Source of the DNA: Coptis chinensis
Lineage: Eukaryota; Streptophyta; Magnoliopsida; Ranunculales; Ranunculaceae
DNA length: 64,000 nt
Direction: 5' to 3'
Assembly: GCA_015680905.1 (NCBI GenBank)
Contig: CM027381.1
Location: 53,758,501 to 53,822,500, forward strand
The position numbers and the translations under genes are program-made. The notes under the pieces were generated by a model. That model saw nothing but the letters and a program-made list of their open reading frames with translations, was not told the DNA's origin and ran no database searches. Shown here piece after piece: positions 22,001 through 35,905 of the stretch. Position 1 is the first letter of the stretch. The number at the start of each line of letters is the position of its first letter.

Positions 22001-25000
22001 AAAGTAGAAATATCCAGTTTTTAATTAGAAAAAAGAAAAGAAAAAAATCTAGCAAGGCTTTTTAACGAAGTAAGTTTGATAGGCACATTATAAGCGAGTG
22101 ATACCATCTGATACCATTTTGGCAATCATAAATTACATTGTACGAAATGCCAGAATGAAATAGATTGTTTTTGTTTTGGGTAAAATTTGACTTGATGTTA
22201 GTGGAACTGAAATTGATGGTTTCAGCCATTTGTTTTGTAATTCTCTTGTACTTGTGAAGTAATTTTCTCTTTAAAGATAAACAACTCTAGGCTATTTTAT
22301 TTTCTAGCCATTTAGATGTATTAAACCCAAAAGTGGCTCAAATAACGAAACTACTAGAAATTTGATAGCCGATTAACATACTTCCCCTTGAATGACGTTT
22401 AAAGCTGATGGGATCTAAGGTCAGCATTGTCAAAAGTAGTTGAACTTTAGAACACCATGGGTGTGGGCAGTTATGTTTAAAAAACAGAGGGTGGTTAATT
22501 GACTACCCTTGCACTGTTTTCAGTCTGTCATGGATGAACATTTTATTCGTGTTATTTTCATAATTACTAGTAGGTTCTCTCAGTATGAGGTTCTGCATAG
22601 GGTTACTCATGAAGTTTATCTTGTCATTAATTTAATTAATTATTTATGGGTCGTGCATGCATTTGACAGGTTCTCCAGAATTATGAGGATCTTCTGAAAA
22701 AGAACCGATTCACATCTGAAGACAAAAGCAAACTGAAGAATGCTCTTCTTGGGTTGGTCCGGTGCTTGTCTCTTTTTCCATCTACCATGGGAAAATCTAA
22801 CCGATCGTTGGAGAAAGTACTTTATTCAACTTTCTTATATGGTTATCCTTATCAAACTTTATGTTGGCATTTTTACCATCTACAACCTGTTTTTGACATG
22901 TTTTATATGCAATTCCCTTCTATGATTTTGTTTTTGTTTTTAAAAGATGCTTAGGAGATGAAATTGGTTGCTTTGTGTTTTAAATGGAAACATGGAGTTT
23001 GTTCTTCTGTTTTCAAGGTTTTCTTCTGTTTTATTTTTGATCAGTAAAGCTATATACTATATTAAATAATCAACTACATGGATAGCGACAAGACTAAACA
23101 ACATGCCCCATATACACCAATCAACTGACTTTATACATAATAGTCTCCCATCTTGCTACAAAGTACTCAATAGTAATGTTTCTCAAGTCCACAAATACTA
23201 CACTCCAAAAATAAAGAAACCTCTTTATGGCTAGCATGACCTTCTGGATCTCCATAGCTGTGTCCTCAAAATGATGTCTGTTAATTTCCATCCAGATAGC
23301 CCACAATATTTCAAAAGGTACCATGTTCCAGATCCTGTGGCCTCTGGGGGAGAATGCCCCTGTTTTTGAGGATTTTGAATTCATTATACTGTGTACTCAT
23401 TTAGAAGAAGGTAATTCATGGAGAAGATGTGATTATTCATGTTTTCATTCCTTTGCTTAAAAATACCTCTCAAGCTACTTTTGTACTTGCCGTTCTGCAT
23501 ATGTAATGGCTTGAACACATAAGTATATGCGTGTATGTGATTTTAGATTGTTGGCACTTCATGGACTGATTATCGAGTCTCGCGATTAAAATGCAATCAT
23601 TATAATGCACCTCAGCGGGTGTGTCCAGGTTCAGTGAAGATGCTTCTAGCCTCTTGGAATTTTAAAAGTTCCCTCACGGAAGGGGAGAAGAATCTTAAGT
23701 ATGGTACCTTTTGCCATTTTGTGGGGACTGTGGCTGGAGAGAAAAAAGACACTGAAGGAGTTGGGGTTTGGAGGAGGTATCTTCAAAAAAGGCCTTTAAG
23801 AGATTCTGTTTGAGCTTTTTGTGTGTAGGAAATCATTCATGTTCTGATTGGGGTTTCTGTTCTGATTGGGACTTGGGAGGTGTTTTACCGATGACCTTTC
23901 GTTGTTTTTCTTTTTTTTTTTAGATTTTCTTATTTGTGTCGGTTATTGTAGGATCTGGAGGCAATACACCCCTACAGAGATATCCCTTCTGTTTTTCTGT
24001 TTTCCTTTTTGTTTCTTGTATTTGTAGGATATCTCATCCTTCATCCTTGGTGTATTGTGTATTTGTTTATTTGTATGTGTTCTTTTAATCTTTTCATTAT
24101 TAATAAATGCAAAGTTTGAAGGATGAGATATTATTAAAGAAGGATCGCAACCCTTTCTTTCAAAATTGCCACTCCTTATGGTTGTAAACATTGCTTTAAT
24201 TTCAAAATTATACTTTTTATAATTTTAGAGTTCCTATTAACTTGTGAAAACAAATTATCACTAAAGAAAATACAGTGGTATTATATTGCCTGTGTTGCAT
24301 GGGTACGGGACGGAGTGTCTGGTTTGGACACGGGTACGACGATTTGGACACGGCGAGATCTGAGAATTAGGGTCTGTTTTGCTTGTGTCCAGGTGTCCGT
24401 GTCCGTGTCCGTACCAGTGTCAGCAGGACACGGGTACGCGATACAGAGGAAATTAGGGCATACCCATGCAACAGAGTATATTGCTCTTTCTTGATTCACC
24501 TCCGGTTATTCGGATACCATTAACACTCCCATTCAATCCCATGTAGAACTTGTTTAGGATCAGATCCACATCCAGTTCAAGTCAGGTTTATCCAAGTTAC
24601 CGCAGTTCATCAATTAGATAGTCGGTTTTAACACACAATATGCATGACTATGTATACACTAAAGTACCATGTTACTGTTCAGCCTAATTAATATGACATA
24701 GAATTCATTTTGCATATCAAATGATATTAAAAGCTGCTTTTAAAGAAAATGTCGAGAACACTTTTTACCTTGGACAGCTTTCTTACATGTCAATATGTTA
24801 TATGGTTATTTACTTATTTAGTTGTTAATACTGTTTATTTTCCTTTATCAGAATACAGATGCACAAGGCACCCTGCATGCTTTTGAACCTGAAGTCCCTC
24901 AAGATTATGCTGGTAAAACCAAGATAATTTTGCATTACCCTGTTTCTTCCTTTGTCAGAGCACAGATACAAAAAGGAACAAATGAATGAATTTAAAATTG

Positions 25001-28000
25001 AGGATCCTTAAGAGCACACTGGTAACTAAAATTAGTTATGCACCCTTGTCTGTAGGTTATTATGTATGATTGTTTCCCGTAGTAGGCGAGGGCAAGCAAA
25101 TAATGGAATCTAGTCAAATTTAAGTCCTTGTTCCTTAATTTTTTCGATTTTGGGTTGTCCCAGTATCCACGTGTCACGATTATGTAAAACATGTTTTATT
25201 TGTTATTTTGTGCCATCTTCATCAGAAGTGTTTTTCAAATCTAGGGTGTAAGAATACTACTGTCTGTACAGTATTATTTAGATTCATTCCCTCCAAAGTC
25301 CCGCTTTAAAATACCTCATTTTTTATTATTTTATTATATTTTTTATTATTTGCCTTTTAATTGCCTTCAATTGTATGCTCCTTGAAGGTGCTCTTGATTG
25401 TCTCCATTGACTTTATTTCTTTCCTGCGATTTTGGTCTTCTTAGTTCTGCCACTCGTTTCAGGCTCTTAACTTCCTAACCTTGGTTACAGTCAACTTTTG
25501 AACCATGTCTTTACTCAAGCAATATGATAATGCAAAACGTCTTTACAGTATCTCTACCATACTCTTTTAGTATATGGTTTTGAAAAAAACTTAGCGTTTT
25601 ATTGGTCTGGGGGGAGAGGTGGAATAATTTAGCTAGAATATGGGACAACATCATTAGCTTGTGATAATTTTGCCTTTCTACATATTAATTTCAGGTTGAG
25701 ATATTGATGAAATTATGTTTTATTGAGTCCATTGTTTCTTTGTGCAGACATCTCATCTGTTGTTATTAGAATGGAAGGCCTGATGCCTATTTTAGTCAAC
25801 TACTTCCAAGAACTCACTCCATCTGTTCTGGTGATGCCAGTAGTTGATTCACAGTCATTTGAGTGTATGTTATGTGTCCTTCAGAGCATAGATCTTGCAC
25901 TCAAGTATTTCATCTATGGGACCAGTATGCTGCAAACAGATTTTGAAGTTTCAGTATCTTGTACATACGGCGGATATGATGTGACTGTATGGGGAGCGAC
26001 TTTACCTGTACTATTTAAGAAGTTGTTGAAAGTGTTTCCCCTAATCCCAAATCATCACCCTACAGAAAAGGTAGATCTTTTCGCACGCCACTGTATCCAC
26101 ATCCATCTTCATGCTTTGCTTCTGCATGCCATCTTACCATTCTGAACTGTGCCAAGCTATTACTGAATAGTTGATTCCCGATGTATGCTTGAGCTGAAAT
26201 TTTATACTCTAAGTGGACAGAAATTACTCATTTAGAATGTATCTATGTTTGTTTTTAGTGATAAGTTTGTCTGATTGTGTTTCCTCTCTACTGCCCCATG
26301 TCCAGATAAGAAGTATATGATAACACTGATAGTTCCCGAGAAACCTGATTCATGTAGAATGTTTAATTGTGAGGGACATTTACCGCATTTTGGAATTTTA
26401 AAGACTAAATTGTTGATTCGCTTCATTCCAAGTCATTTTGGGAAATTGAAGATTGAGCAGGTTTTTAGGAAGTTATGGTTTCTTATTATTGCTTTACAGA
26501 TCATGTTGTTAACAAAAACATGGACTATAATTTAAACAGACGGATCATCTGGCACATGTAGGATATGGTAGGAGACTTCAACCTAGATGAGATGGGATCT
26601 CAAGCTGTTATTCCTTTTTAATGTTAATTTCCATAGTCAGTGATATGCTTATTGAAGTAGGGTTGGTGCATAATGTGATCTAGGATTTTCTTCATGGTAG
26701 AATAATGAAGAATAAACTGTCTACAATATTGCGATTAGTGAAATCTTTCTTTTCATGCAACATGTGCACTTCTCGTTTGGGAAAAATATGCTGTATAAGC
26801 TATATAGTTTTTTTCCCCCCTGATGCACAGTAGTCCACACACTGTATTAGCTCCACTTACTGGTGTAGATGTTGCTTTATTTAGCTTTATTATTTTTCTC
26901 ATGGCAGAATGATGAGAGATACTACATATTGAATGTCCACACACTGTATTAGCTCCACTTACTGGTGTAGATGTTGCTCTATTTAGCTTTATTATTTTTC
27001 TCATGCCAGAATGATGAGAGATACTACATATTGAATGTCGCAATTGCTGAAATCTTCCTGCACCTTAATGAATGGATTGACACTTCTTCAATTTTGATGG
27101 AAAAGATCCTAGACTTTGTAGAAAATGCGTTCTCTGGTAAGGTATGCTTGTATCTTTATTTTAAGAGCTCAAGTACTATCCCTGATGAGTTTTTAAGAAT
27201 TCCAGTACTCTATTTCCAGGACTATATGTATTTGGTTGTTGAAGGTTGTTATTTTAATTTCTTTATCGAATTACTATTTTTTAAGATTATGGTTCTAGCC
27301 TTGTAGGTCATCATGACCCTGCCACTTCTTACTTCATGACTACTCTCTAACTTCTGTTCTTAACTTAAATCAACTCTGACCTATGTAGAGTAGTTGTTGT
27401 ATTCTGTAAAGTCTTACGTGTTTAGAAAGTTGTGTTATGCATTGTGGGATATTTAAGCATGCTGCTAAGGAGAGGAGGTTAAAAAACATGTCCAGGAAGT
27501 TATTTGGTTTTTTTTTTCTTTTTTTTGTGGGGGGGGGGGGAGGGGAGGGGGAGATTAGTGGGTATGAGGGGGTAGGGGCTGGTCTTGGAATTGTAAGTGG
27601 AACAATCCTAGGACGAGAGGTAGCCATCAATAGGGAGGATTCGTTAATGAAGGTGAAACAAGCTAGGTTTGGATGAGGAAATGAGGCTATTAAATTTCGG
27701 GAAGCATTGGTTTACTGTAAACAGTAGCAAAGGCAAAATATTGTATTTGGTGGTTGGTGGATGATAGAGAAGAAAGGGAGGAGTATGAAAGGGTGTGTGT
27801 GTGGGGGTGGGGGGGAGTAAGGTGTTGTACAGACTATGAAAACGAAGAAGGCATGAAAGCTGGCTTTGATGACTTTGAGTATTCTGGAGAAGAGGTGGGT
27901 GGGCCAGATGATGATTGATGAAATCCCACAACAAGTACAGGAGACATAGATGGTGTGAGAAGGGGTTTTATTTGGATGGGTGGCAGATCGAATGATCTGG

Positions 28001-31000
28001 GCATGGTGCCACTTTTGGGCTGTTGCGTTTGGTTCGTTTTTGCCTTTTCTGCTTTTATTTATCAGATGGTGCTTGTGTTTAGCTTTCTGTACTAGGGGAT
28101 ATATTAGGCAGGGTAGGGTGGGTTTCTTGGTCCTGGAAATTTAGCTTCGCCTAGTTTATGGGTGTTGATGTAATTCAATAAGTCTATTAATTATATGAAT
28201 TCAATGTCATTTATCGATCTAAACAAAAATAATTCCTGGGCAGTGGCCGGTCAAATACAATCTAGGCTGTTTCTGTTTGTTTGTTCTGATGCCTTTCTGC
28301 ACTCGTACAAACTCTGATAGGGAAAAGGTAATAAATATCAAAGTTTGATTTACGTCTAAATTCCATTCTCTTAAAAGGGGGGAATCTCTGAAAGATTCAG
28401 TCTCTTGCTAATGACTTAATGGTGTGTAATACTTTTTGGTTGTATCACTATATTACTTTTTACCTATCAGAAAAGAGAGAGTGATCCCTGAAAAAGTTTT
28501 CTTGTTGTGCTCTTTTGTTTTGCTTTCGTTGTATGTGTCTATGGCTTTGACCTAGTCTGTAGTTTGTTTCTAATAAGGTATTATTTTTATACCGAGCAAA
28601 AAAAAGAAGGTATTATTTTCATAGATAATGTATTATGGAAAACCTTCTGTTCAAGAATGTGTCAAACATTGGAACAAATGCACAAAATGGGAGAAAATAT
28701 GGTGAGCGAAAATAGGGAAATGCGTTGGAAACTTTGTGTAAGAGCATTCCGAATGCAAGGTAACTAAAGTCACCTCAGTATCTGTGTGGACACCGAGACA
28801 AATTCCTGCGTCACCATTACTTAGATTTTGGATAAGGGAAGCATTCTAGGGACATGTAACTAAAACATGTAAACAAACTCATGATCGTTAGGGCATTTCT
28901 AACCTGTAGATTAGGCTAAATATTTGTAGATAGGATCTTCCAACTACTTTAAACATTTTCCAAAAAATTATCCAAATCGGAAACTTCTACCGCCGTCAAA
29001 TGTAGTCAAGAAATTAAGAAATGTGGACTGTATTCAAGGTTAGATTTATGAATATTCTAATTTCCGGTGACATTGTTTAAAATAGTTAGGAGATCGTATG
29101 CACAAAAAGTTAGTCTAATCTAAAACTTAGAAATGCCCTAACAATCAAACGAAAGAATAAAGAAATGCCCTAACGATCACAAGTTTGTTTACGTGTTAGT
29201 TATAGATGTTCTAGAACCCTTCCCTTTGGATACTATCACACTAATCTACATCACTTCAAGTGATTTTCAACAATTTAATGATTTTTCGGCAAATTTTAGT
29301 TATGGTGACAATAAACCTGAAGCATATGAGAACAAATGAAGCACATACTGTGTGAGTGATGATTTTTTAAAGTACTTTGAATGGTAGTACCTGAGTGATG
29401 ATCTGAGCATGCTTCTATGTTGTCCTTTTTTGTGGCCGGTTTTGTCTCATTTTATTCTAGAGTCTGGGGTTTGTTGGGGTTGTCTGTGTTTGGTGATGAA
29501 GTTATTAATCTCATGGAACTTGAGAGTCCATTCTCAGAAGGGACACTGTCTTCGGAGCATCCTACTTTTTGTGGTTATATGCGGTATATGATTGAATAGG
29601 AATAAGAGACACTTTGAAGGCGTATTAATGCATATGGAGAAAGTTGTTTTGGCCATCCAATCCCTTTTTTTGTAGAAAGAGCACATTGACACCCAAGACA
29701 CCTTTTGAGCATTTGTGTGTAGGATATCTCATCCTAGTTTCTGCTTGTTTGGATATATACAACTATACCTTGCCAATATAAGCACTATCTTTTTTTTTTT
29801 TTTGCTCGGTAAAGATGAAATCTCATTCAATATGAAAAGAAAGTAGGCCGAGAAAGCCTACTATTACAAAGAAACAACATAAAACTAAAAACATAGCCAC
29901 AGGAGGCCAACCCGAGAACTACAAATTATTCTACTTCTAAATACAAAAGTCTATCCCATCTCACCACAAAATACTCAAAAGGGATACTCTTAAACTCTTT
30001 AAAAATCTTAGACCACTGAAATAATAGAGCCTTAATAGATATGATAATCTCCTGCTTATCTTGCGAAACGCGCTTGAAGTGTCGACGATTTCGCTCAATC
30101 CAAATACCCCACAGAATAGCAAATGGTAATAAGCTCCAAAGACGATTGCTTGATGAGGTAAAAGGACCATGACCCCAACCCTTCAACAAATCCACCACTT
30201 GCCCAGGACTCACCCAATAAATACAGGACTCTAAATGGAAAGAAGACCAAATGTTCCAAGAAAAAGGACACCCCAACAAAACATGATTTACAGATTCACA
30301 GATTCACCATCTTTCCTACACAATTGACAATAGTTAACAATAATTTTTTTACGCTTTCGAAGATTATCAATGGTAAGAATACGCTCTAAGGAGACTGTCC
30401 AAGCAAAGAAAGAAATCTTGGTGGGGACTTTAGCTCCCCATATGACTAGACTGGGAAAAGAGGGAATAGGAGCACAACGATTATGAGAATTTGACCAAGT
30501 AGGAATGCTGAAATAAAAAGACTTCACTGAGAAAGTACCTTTCTTGCTCGGGTACCACACTCTCTTATCACAATTTTGCGTCACAGAAGGTAGCGCATCA
30601 AGCCTAGCCATAAGGGAAGCTAACGCATCGATCTCCCAGTCATTCAGAGCTCTGTGAAGACCTAGATTCCACGATATGCCAACCTCAGTTCTGACCATGC
30701 ACTCTGTAACCGGTTTACCTTTGAAGCTAGACAAACCAAACAACAAGGGATAACTGTTAGCAAGTGAACCTCCCTCTAACCAACTATCTTCCCAAAACAG
30801 AATCTTGTCACCAAGTCCTAACTTATACCGGACACCTTTCAGAAATATAGGAAAAACATTAAAGATTCCTCTCCAAACCCCACAACCATAGGAGATACGA
30901 ACAGAACCACCATCCCATCCGAAATGAGTTTCCCCAAAGCGGGACGCAATCACTCTTCTCCACAAGCTCTGACGTTCCTCTCCAAATCGCCACAACCACT

Positions 31001-34000
31001 TTCCCAGCAAAGCTTGATTAAAACTATTCATGTCTCGAAGACCTAAACCCCCGTTCTTCTTAGCCAAACAACACAACTCCCACCTTACCAAGTGATAGTG
31101 ATGTTGCTTGTCCAAATCATCCCAAAGAAAGTTCCTCATAATACCTTCAATCTTATTCGCCACACTTTTGGGAATGACGAAAAGAGACATAAAATAGACA
31201 GGGAGACTAGCCAGGGTGCTTTTAATGAGGACTAACTGCCCCCCTTTTGATAAATATCTACACTTCCAACTTGCCAATTTCTTCTGAACTCTTTCAATGA
31301 CCGGGTCCCAAATGAATTTAGACCGTGAATTTGCTCCAAGAGGCAACCCCAAGTACGTACAAGGGAAAGAATCAGCTTGACATCCCAAGACCGTGGCTAA
31401 ATCACCAAGACCAGAAACATTGCCTACACCATAAATCTTACTCTTAGACAAGTTCACTGCAGCCCCGACCCAGCCTCAAAAACAACAAAGGATGCCTCTC
31501 AACCATCTAATATGATCCACCTGAGGTCCCAAGAAAACTAAAGTATCATCAACAAACTGGAGGTGAGAGATGCGAACCCTGTCATGCCCAACACGAAAGC
31601 CATCAATAACCCCCAAGGAATTTGCTCTAGAAATCATCCTACCTAAGACTTCCACAACCAAGATAAAAAGAAGAGGGGAAATCGGATCTCCCTGCCTGAT
31701 CCCTTTAAAACTCTTAAAAAAGCCAGCCTGGGGAACTATCTTTCCTGAAGCTACGCGAATTAACTCTTTATTCATGCCAAGAAGTTGAAGTTTCTTACTG
31801 ACTATCCACTAGCATGAATGCAAATATTAGGAATTTTAGATGGCTGATAATTCTATGGTTATGAAATGTCTTGAGGTTGTAATTGCTGTTCTGCTTCTTT
31901 GTACTGCAAAGCAAAATGAAAATCTTTGAAGGAGATTTACTCCCAAGAGAGCAATGCATCAGAGCTCTATGACTTGTAAAGCTTTGTTTAATCCCAAGGA
32001 AGGAGAGACGGATGTCTTTGTTAGTATCATAATAGTATGAAAGGTTTTTGGGAAGAACCATAACCTTATCGCCTGCTTACTGCTTAATATGAAAAAACAT
32101 ACACATATTTGAAATATATAAAATTTGAAAACGGGGAAATACCATGTTATGACTGTACGCTCATTGTTTGCACTATTTTAATACCTTTTGCAGATTTGCA
32201 GTAATAAAGCGGTTCGTGAAAAGCATTTAGTCCCGTTGCTTCCATTTATTACGAAACTTGTCTCACAAAATGTGAGCAGTTGGAAGTATCGCCTTCTGCA
32301 GGTTTGATTCTACACTTCCAAATAATTTTTTTTCGACTGTTAAGGTTGTGCTTGTTGTAGATGTGGACTTTGACATGCTTCTGTTCAAGACTGTTACTTC
32401 CTTTAAGTGCATGTTGGTGCTATTTTTCTAATTGATAAGAAAAAGTGCCCTAGTCTGGTTTCCTGCCCAGTGTTCTTATGCAAATTATTTGTGTATGTAA
32501 ATGTTTTGAGTAATTATTACAAGCATAGTACAATAGGCTTATAGAGATGGGGTGACCAAGCATCTCCATGGACTAAGATTCCCAACCATCTATTAGGCCA
32601 CTTAACATTTGCCATCCCAAAGTGTGTGTGTGTTTTTTTTGGGGGGGGGGAGCGGGGTTTGATGGGTTTAACTGGGCTGTGATCCTCGATCTTCAGCCTT
32701 GGCTGTTGATCTTCGTATTGATGTAATTCTTCTTTTATGTCATTGTGATATCTTTTACTGTTAAAAAGAGAGAAGAAGTTAAGAGTTAACATCAACTTTG
32801 AATGCAGGCATTTACGGAGGCATTTAAAGGTTGCAATCCAGAGTCCTCCATAAAATTGGCATTTTTATGTGCAATAGAAGAAATGGTACTTCCTGTAAGC
32901 TCATGCTTCACTACTTTCTCGGTTTCTCCTGAAAATTCTTTGTAATGGGATTATTGATACACATACTGCTTCAGTTGAAGTCTTAACCCTCCCTCCCCTT
33001 TCTCTCAAGTCAAACAGGTATGGTACGCAGTTTATAGATGCAAGTGATTCAGAGATAGTGTCCTTCCAGATTGCATGGATGCGAGAGCTTCCCACTTTAC
33101 TCGTCCAGTTAGGTGATAGACATCCTTCTTCATCTAAGGTATGCATTTTTCGTCAATTGTCTGATATTCGAAACACCAATTAGGTGCTCTGTGAAACCCG
33201 AGATCATTTTTTCTATAGTGAAGAGATAAAGTCCGCCGGCTAGTAGGCATACTAAAGCCTAGCTTAGCAAATAAATGCGGATCCATTCTGACTCCGAATC
33301 TGACTGTTTTTGACTAGCATATTCTTCTGCAATGTCTGAAAATGCCTTTTAAGCTTCAAGGCAAGCCTCAAAGGCATATTAGGTGTAAGCCTCCATTTGA
33401 AAACAAATAGAAAAGGTGTTTGGAAAACCCTAAACAAGTTAAATCAAGAAATTAATAAACATCATGTCATATAAAGAAATTAGTAGTCAAATTACTTACG
33501 CAATCACAAAAGTTATTTAGACGCAAAGTTTTACTTAATGAATGGCACTCTGAGCAGATTGTTTTGCGTCTTCTACTTCGCTTGGGACAACATGCTCCAG
33601 TTGGTTCTTCCCTTGCCCAGGAGTATGATAACATGCAGTACCCATTAATAGAGTTTTACTGTACATTTCGAGAAGACAGTAATGATCAAGGTAATAACTG
33701 CCTTTTAATTTCCAAGATATAATACTATGCTGTATGCCTATCTTTTTTCTTTGTCATTCCCATCCTTTTGCAGGAGGTGTACAGTATGGACCTTTCATAA
33801 TGCTCCCCAGAGATTGTCAGGACCTTGCCATTTGTTCCTTGTATTACTTCTCCAGATGGGACTCACTGCTACTCAAGTCATTGACTTACTCTTGCCTGTG
33901 TGAGTTCTCCAACTCTTTTATTTTTTATTTTCCCATGTAATCTTTGTAGGCTCTTTTGACTTATTCCAGCTCTCGTTTGAAAGCATGAAACTCAATGGTA

Positions 34001-35832
34001 TTTAAAGTGGTAATTTGAGAAAATAAATCTAATGTGCTACCTTGAGAAAATGTTGTGGTTTTCTAAATTTGAGATGTATTCACGTATCTTATATTATGTC
34101 CAATGAGAACTTGACTACATATTACTAGAGATGCATATGTTTCTAGCTGTACCATATTCAAGAAGCAATTTTATTAATAGAAAAACTCCTTTACAAATTA
34201 AAATCATATAAGAACCTTGTTTTTGTCGTTGAAGTGCTTGTAGTGGAGCCTACTTTTCCCTTATTTTTCTTATTTTCTCTTTGGTTTTTCATGTTGCTTT
34301 GTTAAGTCAGTCTGTCAAAGTTCTGATGTCTACATGAATTTTTCTTATTAGATTTAGTGCAGGTTGTTAAGTTTGGACTTCTCATTGTCCTGGACATAAT
34401 AGTGTCTATTCGTACTTGTTATTCTTTCTAAGGTGAGGTCTATTGTGATGACATAAGTTTGTGTGAATTTAAAGAGAATACTGCGTCAGGTGGGATGGCA
34501 AAAATGAGTGGGCCGGTCTTAGTTCCATATGATCCCAGTAATAACCTCCTTTTCTTACCGAGCCAAAAAAAAAAAAAAAAAACCTCTTTTTCTTATGTTG
34601 TACTCTTATGTTGATATACCATTTTATTGTTAAAAACACGAAAAAGGAAAAGAAAATATACCATTTTTTTTTGGTGAATACTACTCACTTGCTAGTAGTG
34701 TTACCATAAGCTGCCAGGTGAATACAACCAGTGAGTAGTGCGATTCCCTTCCGGTTATTTTGGAATTTTTACTTTATTAGGAAGAAAAAAGTGTAACTTG
34801 GGCTTACCGGATATGGGCACTTTCAATATGATATGCACACTCTCAATATGAGGCGTGCCTTTGGAGATTTTGGGAAGGCAGAGCTTGTTGAGGAGTCATT
34901 TTTCTCTCATTGCTTTCTTTGTTTGGTTTGGAACTTTAGAGCGTATTCTTACTGTTGATAATCTCTGGAATAAAAATTTTAGGGGTCAAACTCTAGATTT
35001 CTGTCCCTTGTGCTCGATGTTGAGGAATCAGTTAATCATGTGTTTTTGCATTGTTCTTTTTCTTGGAGGGTTTGGTCTTGCTTTCATTGGGAGTCTGCTA
35101 TGGTTTGGGTCAGTCCTAGTCGGGTGGTGGATCTCCTTACTCAGTGGTACACATGACCCTTTTCATCTAGAGGGCAGAGAATATGGAACATGTTACTTTT
35201 TGCAATTATGTGGGGTATTTAATTGGAACAGAATAGACGTATTTTTTAGGGCAAAGCTATGGTGATTCAAAAAGTCGTACTAGACATTAAAGGGCTCTTT
35301 TGTTATTGAAGTAAAATTTTTGTGGACCTAAGAAACATTCGTTTTTGAACAATTTGTAGCTAGATGGGAAGATATTATGTATAGAATCTTGAGTAGGGTG
35401 GCTGGTTTACTTTTGGGTTGTTTTATATGTCCTTTGTAAGTGTAGGTTATCTCGACCTACGTTTCCTTTGATATAATACAATTTAACTTTTACCGAGCAA
35501 AAAAAAAAAATCTCTCATTTCAGGAAAGACACTTTTGTTAGGACAATAGTCAGGATCCAGACTTTGTACATTGTGGTGTGTAAAGACCAATATTGAATTT
35601 TCTTACTTTGTTCAAAGTAGCCTAAAAATTATAGAAGTTTCAAGAAAAACAAAACAACTTATGTAAAATTGATATTGCTAAAGTTTATGATCATGTGAAT
35701 TGGGATTTTTCTGATTATGTTATAATGTGTATGGGTTTTGGGGTTAAGTGGAGAGGTTGGATCAGATGATGTTTCTTGTCGGCCTCTTTTTCCATTCATC
35801 AATGCTTCACCAACAGGATTTTTTTAGAGTTC

Positions 35833-35905
<73 letters not shown>

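Noticed and set aside
26910..26934. Upstream copy of exon 9 as a real alternative exon
   Set aside because: It runs into TAG at 26950 and has no donor; treated as a by-product of the 102-bp duplication.
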